A DNA stretch of 12,369 nucleotides from Saccoglossus kowalevskii (Eukaryota; Hemichordata; Enteropneusta; Harrimaniidae). Positions 7,197 to 12,369 of the stretch are shown here, piece by piece. Below the pieces are notes generated by a model. It searched no databases, was not told where the DNA came from, and was given only the letters and a program-made list of their open reading frames with translations. Made by a program: the position numbers and the translations under genes. Each line of letters opens with the position of its first letter. The stretch's first letter is position 1. The stretch lies in NCBI RefSeq assembly GCF_000003605.2, contig NW_003123406.1, positions 512,158-524,526 on the forward strand, given 5' to 3'.

Positions 7197-7935
7197 GTGA
7201 GTCTAGTACAGATTTGTTCTTTTTAGTAACTTATAATTCACAAGAAAGCGGAAGTTTTGTGTGATTTTTACGATTACCTCATTTGGTGCATTGCAGGATC
7301 TAGCCGGTTAATAAAGTATATTTATATTTATTAACAAAGTTAACGTGTTGATGAATGGTTATCGATTTGTATAAATATATATATAAACAAATGAAAACAA
7401 TCACTTGACATTATTGCATATTATAAATTTTCAGTTTTTTTCAGAATTTTTTTATGATATCTTTTTATGATATTTTATTCAATATTACATGAAAACTTCT
7501 ATTCGAAAGTAAATACATTTCAACAAAAAGCCTTTAAATTTGTTTAATTCTGATGGTGGTGATTCACAATAATGACTCCTCAATAGCATTATATTTGATT
7601 CAACAAAGAAGGACGATACATTGTGACAATGGTATGCAGATGATAATAATATTATCTTGCATACTGCATACAAGACGCGAACGGAAGTTTGTTTTTGAAC
7701 TTCAGTTTCTGTTTTTATATTTCAATATTGCAATGCTGATCTTTTAGAGGGGAATATGCGGTGAGATACCCTTACTTCATCAAAATTGACCATCATTCAA
7801 TGTACATCCAATGGTAGTACATTATTAATTGTGGACTTACACAAAAATACTTGCATGTTGAATCCCACATAATATTTTGATGACCCTTATAATCTTGCTT
7901 TGTCCTGTACATGTATTTAAGTTTGATTTCTCACG

Positions 7936-8136
7936 TACTGTTAAATACTTTATTTTCGCTGGAATTAATTTTCGCTGAACAGTCGTTTCAGGTGTTTTGG
8001 ATGTATTTTATTTTTCAGTGAGTTTTAATGAGTATGTAAAATACAGGGAAAAAGGTATATTCGCTGGATTTTATTTTCATGCCTTCAGTAAATTGGCGAA
8101 AATTAATTCAAAGTTAAAATAAAGTATTCCACAGTA
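7936..8136 (+). mobile_element. MITE-like element, copy 1
   Basis: This 201-bp element is bounded by TA dinucleotides. Its left end, TACTGTTAAATACTTTATTT, matches the reverse complement of the right end, TACTGTGGAATACTTTATTT, at 18 of 20 bases. The similarity continues inward through AATTAATTTTCGC on both sides, giving terminal inverted repeats of about 45 bp. TA at both borders is the target-site signature of Tc1/mariner-type elements. No transposase frame is present, so it would be non-autonomous. An inverted relative is at 11469-11637, sharing the internal block around GGTATATTCGCTGGATTTTA. The last bases extend into the palindrome ATTCCACA-GTAG-TGTGGAAT (8127-8146). Confidence 0.8.
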
Positions 8137-8194
8137 GTGTGGAATGGTTTATTATTTAAAGCTTTGTCATCTTTGTACCATATCATGTTTCGTT

Positions 8195-8303
8195 TGGGTC
8201 TTATGTAACATAATATGGGTCCCACACAACAAAATATAGGTTCCACGTATACGACATGGGTACCACATAGCCTACTATGATTCCCACATGACATAATATG
8301 GTG
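8195..8303 (+). repeat. Degenerate 21-bp tandem repeat, five units
   Basis: Anchor words of the form TGGGT(N)CCACA recur at 8195, 8216, 8237, 8257, 8278 and 8299, so spacing is 21, 21, 20, 21 and 21 bp. Units share CATNACATAATA-like second halves but differ from each other at several positions, so the array is old. One 20-bp unit breaks any reading frame, although a 63-codon minus-strand frame crosses part of it. Confidence 0.8.
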
Positions 8304-8672
8304 TTTGTTTACTGTAAAACTATTTATTTTCCCTAGCCATTTATTTCACTATTTTGAAGTTTTAAGCCTATTCTCATAACACATATTTACTGAGTTTTAA
8401 ATTTCTGAATTTACCGTACATGTGAAGCAATGTGTTTTATTGTTAATGTGTTCTATTTTTAATTTTTATGTTCAAAATTGTAGTTTACGTTTTACCCCTC
8501 TGTTTTGTCCACCACACTGTCATATTGATATTTTTAAATATTCTTCACTTGTGAGATGCATGAACAATTTCAATAATTTATTGTGGAATGGTTTTTAGTA
8601 ATTTCAGCCATTTTAAATCAAATAATTTAGGTACATCAAATAATTCTTGAAAGTTAAATTCAGATATTTCAA

Positions 8673-8784
8673 ATTAGGAGCTTTCAGGCATTGATTTTGT
8701 TACATCTGTAATCATGATAAGATTACATTTTTATTCGAATTATTATGCATATGAGAATGAGAGCAAACGTTTTTAGTAATTTGT
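8673..8784 (+). repeat. Dispersed repeat, copy A
   Basis: This 112-bp segment, starting ATTAGGAGCTTTCAGGCATT and ending AGTAATTTGT, recurs at 11342-11450 in the same orientation. By eye there are about five substitutions and one 3-bp gap (AAG in CATGATAAGATTAC is absent from the second copy), roughly 95% identity. After the shared block this copy continues with about 117 bp not found in copy B before a common GTACACAT word. No coding capacity is visible. Confidence 0.9.
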
Positions 8785-8901
8785 TCAAATGTTTTTTATC
8801 GTATATTTTTGTATGTTATTTATTGTATTTTGATGTATGTGTGAGTGAGGAGCTTGTAAATGGGACCTGTGCCCGTTGGTCTTTTCAAATAATTAAATAA
8901 T
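8785..8901 (+). mobile_element. Possible 3' tail of a non-LTR retrotransposon
   Basis: The segment has a T-rich run, then GAGCTTGTAAATGGGACC and GTGCCCGTTGGTC, and ends in AAATAATTAAATAATG. A short GGACC...GGTC stem followed by A/T-rich short repeats resembles the 3' ends of several LINE families. The matching place in dispersed-repeat copy B (11450/11451) lacks these ~117 bp. No reverse transcriptase sequence is present and no clear target-site duplication is seen, so the assignment is tentative. Confidence 0.3.
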
Positions 8902-9071
8902 GTACACATTCACATGGATTTAATTTAGCAGATTTTACTCATCAGCAAAGTTAAAACCCAGTTACATTTAGTAAATGCATTTAGAGTACCTGATTGTTAT
9001 ACGCTGTGCAAATTTTAACTTTTTTATGTTATACACAATATATAAACATGATCAGACATGTTTTCTTCGAG

Positions 9072-9257
9072 GTTGTGGAATGTTCGTCTCCACAGTGTAA
9101 ATATCTTGAGTGCTCACTCTCAAATGCAGTTGAGCAGAAAGCGAATTTGTTCCAGGACTTTCATATTTCTTTGAATTCAAAATGTTCTCATGTTATACAG
9201 CTATTGTCCAGGTTATCTTCTTTCAAATATGTTGTAAGGCTCTTAATGCAGCGGTGA
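9072..9257 (+). CDS. Candidate terminal exon of the unrecognised gene
   Basis: After a plausible acceptor (TTTTCTTCGAG) the frame GTT GTG GAA is phase 0, matching the phase-0 donor at 7196, and runs 61 codons to TGA at 9255-9257. The peptide starts VVECSSPQCKYLECSL, with four cysteines in its first 13 residues, and ends FKYVVRLLMQR. A polyadenylation hexamer follows 16 bp after the stop. Joined to the exon at 7032, it would give a protein of about 116 residues. I recognise no family. An internal donor-like word (GTAAGG, about 9234) would allow further splicing. The phase match and the polyA signal are suggestive, but each could arise by chance in AT-rich DNA. Confidence 0.25.
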   Translation, partial: VVECSSPQCKYLECSLSNAVEQKANLFQDFHISLNSKCSHVIQLLSRLSSFKYVVRLLMQR

Positions 9258-9272
9258 ATGGATATGCATACA

Positions 9273-9278
9273 AATAAA
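9273..9278 (+). terminator. Candidate polyadenylation signal AATAAA
   Basis: AATAAA lies 16 bp after the stop of the candidate terminal exon and is followed by a T/G-rich stretch (GTTTCAGTTTTGT), the usual downstream element layout. Such hexamers are frequent in this AT-rich window, so it supports the exon model only modestly. Confidence 0.3.
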
Positions 9279-10101
9279 GTTTCAGTTTTGTAAATAGCCT
9301 ACTAGTTAGACTTCATTTACTTGGATACGAAGATTGTATTTTTCCTCATAGTTACGAAATTACAGCAAGGCTGGTTAATTTTTTTTTTAGCAAATTATCA
9401 AATTGTTATATTTTGAATGACAAATGTAACAGTAATTTGCTAGTTTTTATTTTTTTTGCTCCCATACATTATCAATTTTTTGATACAAGAGATGTTGTTG
9501 CATTATTCTCATGATTAATATCTACGTTGACATATCCTGGTTGATGCTAAGATGATGTCGTTATGATAGGAAGATAGTCACACAATGCTGTCCCTAATTT
9601 GAAATATTGTTTCTTTGGCAACATCCACTTCAAAAGCAGCAATTTTGGAACATTTTCTATAGGAATCCATGTAAACACATTATTAATTCCATGGATAACT
9701 AGTATTCAATATTCTCAATTTTTTTATGACAGCCATATCATTTTTTTGCATACACATGTACATGTAGGTAACAGAACAAAATTTTGAGATATGTTTAAAT
9801 TTTTCTGCCATAGAAACCAATTGTAAACTAAAACACACATTTTTGATCAATTTTCAAGGTCATTTTGTGGAAAATTTGTTCAATGATCATCTATTTTTAA
9901 TTAGAATTTTGAATATTACAGTAATCCAACACCTCTTGCTAGATTTCAAAAATTTCTACCGATAAGTATGTTTTTTTAATGGTAGTTAGTGAACTACCTT
10001 AAGTAGCATCAACAAATAACATATCACAGAAGTCAGCAGGAAATGTTGCGCAATGCATAAACTATATTTTTCGATGATTTTCCAAGGAAAATAAGTAAAT
10101 A

Positions 10102-10133
10102 TACCGGTAATCTGCAATATAGTATTACCGGTA
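10102..10133. repeat. Perfect 10-bp inverted repeat TACCGGTAAT
   Basis: TACCGGTAAT (10102-10111) is the exact reverse complement of ATTACCGGTA (10124-10133), with a 12-base loop. Each arm also contains the self-palindrome TACCGGTA. The arms are the only CCGG words in the local AT-rich sequence, so this may be a tiny foldback element or the end of a MITE. Confidence 0.65.
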
Positions 10134-10927
10134 AACTGTTTAATTTTCACTGCGGAATTTTTGTTTTTTAATTTAGGCTTTTTGTGGGTTTTGTGAGAAT
10201 TTTGCAACAAAAGTCACTGACTCTGTGTCATAAAATACTACAAAGTAGATTTCACTACAACAAAAATTTCATGAAATTTGTGTATATTGGTCTTGTGTAT
10301 ATTGGTATATTTTTTTAAGATTCTGACTTATACCTATGGCCAATGAAAAACAAATGTGGTGTTTTTGTAACAGGATGTTTTTTTATGTGTATTTTTTTAT
10401 ATTTTATTTTTCCCAATAAGCATAATTCTAAGGTTATTACTAGAATATTATCACGGTTTAACTATAGATGTGACAACTGGAGGAGGGGGGGTGACATTAA
10501 GTTTATTTCCAGAATACATTTCATGTGGATTTCCGTTATACTTCCAACATAGATTTCTTCCTTCCTTCCTTTAGATTTCCTACATAGAAGGATTATCAAT
10601 GAAACAACAAATTTCAAATAATAGCTAATATGTAATTTACATAACAATAAATAATTTTGGGCTCATTTGCATATCTTTTACAATAAGTCATGAATTTTGA
10701 TTCTTACATCATAACTTTTTATTACTGTATATACATCAGGAATTATAGTCACACTGTCATTTAGATGTGACTGTTGCTTCTATTTATTTAAAAGTTAGAT
10801 TAGATGCTCTTTATTATCGTGAAATCTACAAATAATAGAATAGTGAATCAGTCTGGTGGACATACCTTACTTAAGGGTCAGTCTGCACATGTGAGTTCTC
10901 ATGGTAATGTACTGTAGTCATGAAGAG

Positions 10928-10982
10928 AGCCAATCAGTGATGACACAGAATTCTGTGTCGTCTACGTATTTACATAGCCAAT
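10928..10982. promoter_or_regulatory. CCAAT pair flanking an 18-bp perfect palindrome
   Basis: GACACAGAATTCTGTGTC at 10942-10959 is a perfect 18-bp palindrome. It lies between two CCAAT boxes in the same orientation (AGCCAATCA near 10929-10937 and AGCCAATAG near 10977-10985). A TATTAAA word follows at about 11003. On the minus strand, a strong donor-like AAG|GTATGT occurs near 10864-10872. This layout resembles a promoter for a transcript in either direction, but no coding exon is visible nearby. Confidence 0.3.
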
Positions 10983-11341
10983 AGTCAAGCACTGGGAAGA
11001 ATATATTAAATGGCTGCATGGATTCCAGGCTAATATGAGTATTGTTTGTTATGAAAACTTAAATAAAAAAAAAACATGATCTGAGCCTTTTGCAGTTGAC
11101 AGTACAATCAAATGACATAATTTATTGTCTCTTGAGACATTGTTTGGAATGAATGTGAATTTATTGGACTGGTTCTCAATTTATCGGACCATGTCGTTGC
11201 GAAATTATTGAGTCTAAAGATCACATCCTGCTCTCAATAGTACAAATACCCATAAACAATCTTCGGCTGCTTTTGCTTTAAGTTTGTAACTTATGACGTA
11301 GATTTTAATTTATTGAAATTTATCCAAGTTTGTTATTATCT

Positions 11342-11450
11342 ATTAGGAGCTTTCAGGCATAGATTTTGTTACATCTGTAGTCATGATATTACATTTTTAT
11401 TCGAATTATTATGCATATGAGAATGAGATCAAACGTTTTCAGTAATTTGT
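11342..11450 (+). repeat. Dispersed repeat, copy B
   Basis: This is the second copy of the block at 8673-8784, in direct orientation and about 2.7 kb away, nearly identical over 109 bp. It is followed 18 bp later by the second MITE-like element. In copy B the shared word GTACACAT follows the block directly, so either copy A gained about 117 bp or copy B lost them. Confidence 0.9.
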
Positions 11451-11468
11451 GTACACATAATGTACATA

Positions 11469-11637
11469 TACTGTAGAATACTTTATTTTCGCTTGGAATA
11501 AATTTTTGCTATTTTTGCTGAAGAAATGATTCAGTGAAAATAAAATCCAGCGAATATACCTTTTTTCCTATATTTTACATTCAACTTGTCAAAAATCAGT
11601 GAAAATAAATTCAGCTAAAATAAAGTATTTTACTGTA
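11469..11637 (-). mobile_element. MITE-like element, copy 2, inverted relative to copy 1
   Basis: This 169-bp element is bounded by TA. Its left end, TACTGTAGAATACTTTATTT, and the reverse complement of its right end, TACAGTAAAATACTTTATTT, form terminal inverted repeats. The internal segment AAAATCCAGCGAATATACCT is the reverse complement of the corresponding internal segment of copy 1, so it is the same family in the opposite orientation. It has no coding capacity. It is shorter than copy 1 by about 30 bp. Confidence 0.8.
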
Positions 11638-12331
11638 TGTATCTCACTAAGGCCAAATAGAATACAACCGGCAACTGCCCCTTCCATAAAATATTTTGTT
11701 TATTCTATTTTTGATTTAATGAAAACTGGTATGTACACTAGGGACGCACACTGTGTTTGTATCAGTATGTAATTTAACAGTGAAATACATGTAATAGATT
11801 GAAAATGCCAGTACAAGCCTGCTATAAAACTATGTCTATAGGCAAGTTGTTATGTAAAGCATTCATATTTCAAAAAAAAAAAATCATGTTTCATATTTTA
11901 AAATTCAATTTTTTACATCAATCTTATCATGTTGAGTCATCTATCATTGAAAATACCAATTTAGAGAGATTTGCTACATGTATACCATACCATATTAAAA
12001 TTGCATTTAAATGTATTGCATACCGAGTTATTAAAATACAACTTATTATTATACATCTGTCACCGTAATGCCATAAGTTACAACGTGTTGTAAGTTTACA
12101 GTATTTTACAGGGAATTTTCACCCTACTGTATAAGAAAAATAAGAATATGTAAATTCCAAATATGGACTGATTATGTGCATAAGTGTCCTCTAATAATAA
12201 AAACAAACATGGCTGCTGCCACCAGGGTTTGACCAGACTGCACACAAAGAAGTTTGCTGATTCTGTTCTAAACTTTTCTAATTTCGGCATTCCCATGATG
12301 TATCCTTAGAAGGAAAAGATATATAATAATA
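11638..12331. other. AT-rich non-coding region
   Basis: An 89-codon plus-strand frame (11799-12068) and a 66-codon minus-strand frame (12096-12296) are present, but both read as AT-driven chance frames with no family motif, splice context or favourable composition. A 16-bp interrupted palindrome, TTACAAC-gt-GTTGTAA, lies at 12078-12093. Nothing else is identifiable before the half-site array at the right edge. Confidence 0.55.
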
Positions 12332-12369
12332 AGGTCATTACAAGGTCATTACAAGGTCATTATGAGGTT
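12332..12369 (+). promoter_or_regulatory. AGGTCA direct-repeat array in DR5 spacing
   Basis: AGGTCA occurs at 12332-12337, 12343-12348 and 12354-12359, with a fourth (AGGTT, cut by the window end) at 12365. The spacer is 5 bp (TTACA, TTACA, TTATG). AGGTCA repeats separated by five bases are the classical retinoic-acid-receptor/RXR element. The same sequence is simply an 11-bp tandem repeat, so it may be a short satellite rather than a regulatory site. The array runs off the window. Confidence 0.45.

Larger units (their letters stand above)
7197..9071 (+). other. Putative intron of the plus-strand gene
   Basis: If the exons at 7032 and 9072 are joined, this 1,875-bp stretch is intron (GTGAGT at the start, TTTTCTTCGAG at the end). 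It is strongly AT-rich and contains a MITE-like element (7936-8136), a 21-bp tandem array (about 8195-8303), one copy of a dispersed repeat (8673-8784) and a possible retrotransposon tail (about 8785-8901). Small plus- and minus-strand frames of 62-64 codons near 7485-7747 overlap each other and look random. An imperfect hairpin lies at 7632-7664. Confidence 0.35.
9279..11341. other. AT-rich non-coding region
   Basis: No credible gene is seen. Frames of 61-74 codons at 9599-9787, 9986-10210 and 10343-10647 are dominated by F, I, K, N and Y as expected from random AT-rich DNA. Structured items are a TACCGGTAAT inverted repeat (10102-10133), a 16-bp palindrome AAATTTCATGAAATTT (10264-10279), an adjacent 14-bp direct repeat of TTGTGTATATTGG(T), an octamer ATTTGCAT (10665-10672), and a CCAAT-flanked palindrome (10931-10982). 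Confidence 0.6.

Noticed and set aside
9599-10647. Several frames of 61-74 codons on both strands
   Set aside because: Residue composition is F/I/K/N/Y-rich as expected from random AT-rich DNA, with no conserved motifs.
11799-12296. 89-codon plus and 66-codon minus frames
   Set aside because: Low-complexity AT-driven composition, no promoter or splice context, no recognisable domain.

Overview
This is AT-rich, intron-containing animal nuclear DNA. The evidence is a split protein-coding gene with GT-AG introns, a promoter-like block with more CpG than its surroundings, short inverted-repeat (MITE-like) elements, satellite and microsatellite arrays, and long non-coding stretches. The encoded protein diverges from vertebrate PA2G4 and the repeats look like those of marine invertebrate genomes. 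The phylum cannot be fixed from the sequence alone. No bacterial operon, CRISPR array, tRNA or rRNA gene is visible.

The one confidently named gene is PA2G4 (EBP1, proliferation-associated protein 2G4) on the minus strand. Its first three coding exons lie at 4302-4218, 2572-2444 and 788-683. They give residues 1 to about 107, with consistent splice phases and GT-AG boundaries. The rest of the gene lies beyond the left edge. A compact promoter or 5' UTR block follows at about 4303-4420, with E-box, E2F-like, YY1-like and oligopyrimidine motifs. Intron 2 carries a minisatellite of sixteen full units (63 bp, two of them 58 bp). The array creates a long spurious open frame on the plus strand and repeated AATAAA hexamers on the transcribed strand. 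Intron 3 holds a tight cluster of POU octamer motifs. Intron 1 holds a possible SINE relic and a second promoter-like block facing the first.

From about 4.4 to 6.7 kb is intergenic sequence with a somewhat GC-richer, unidentified segment at 5.6-6.2 kb, then a (TATTC)15 microsatellite and a perfect hairpin. A candidate unrecognised plus-strand gene starts at 7032. It has a 55-codon first exon with a strong donor, and a possible terminal exon at 9072-9257 followed at once by AATAAA. It would be head-to-head with PA2G4.

The right half (7.2-12.4 kb) is mostly repeat-derived or featureless. It has two inverted copies of one TA-flanked MITE-like family, a direct pair of about 110-bp dispersed repeats (about 95% identical by eye), a degenerate 21-bp tandem array, a possible non-LTR retrotransposon tail, several perfect palindromes, and at the right edge an array of AGGTCA half-sites in DR5 spacing. 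I see no multi-gene system that would count as a new biological pathway. The most interesting points are regulatory or repeat architecture and the unidentified plus-strand exon pair.
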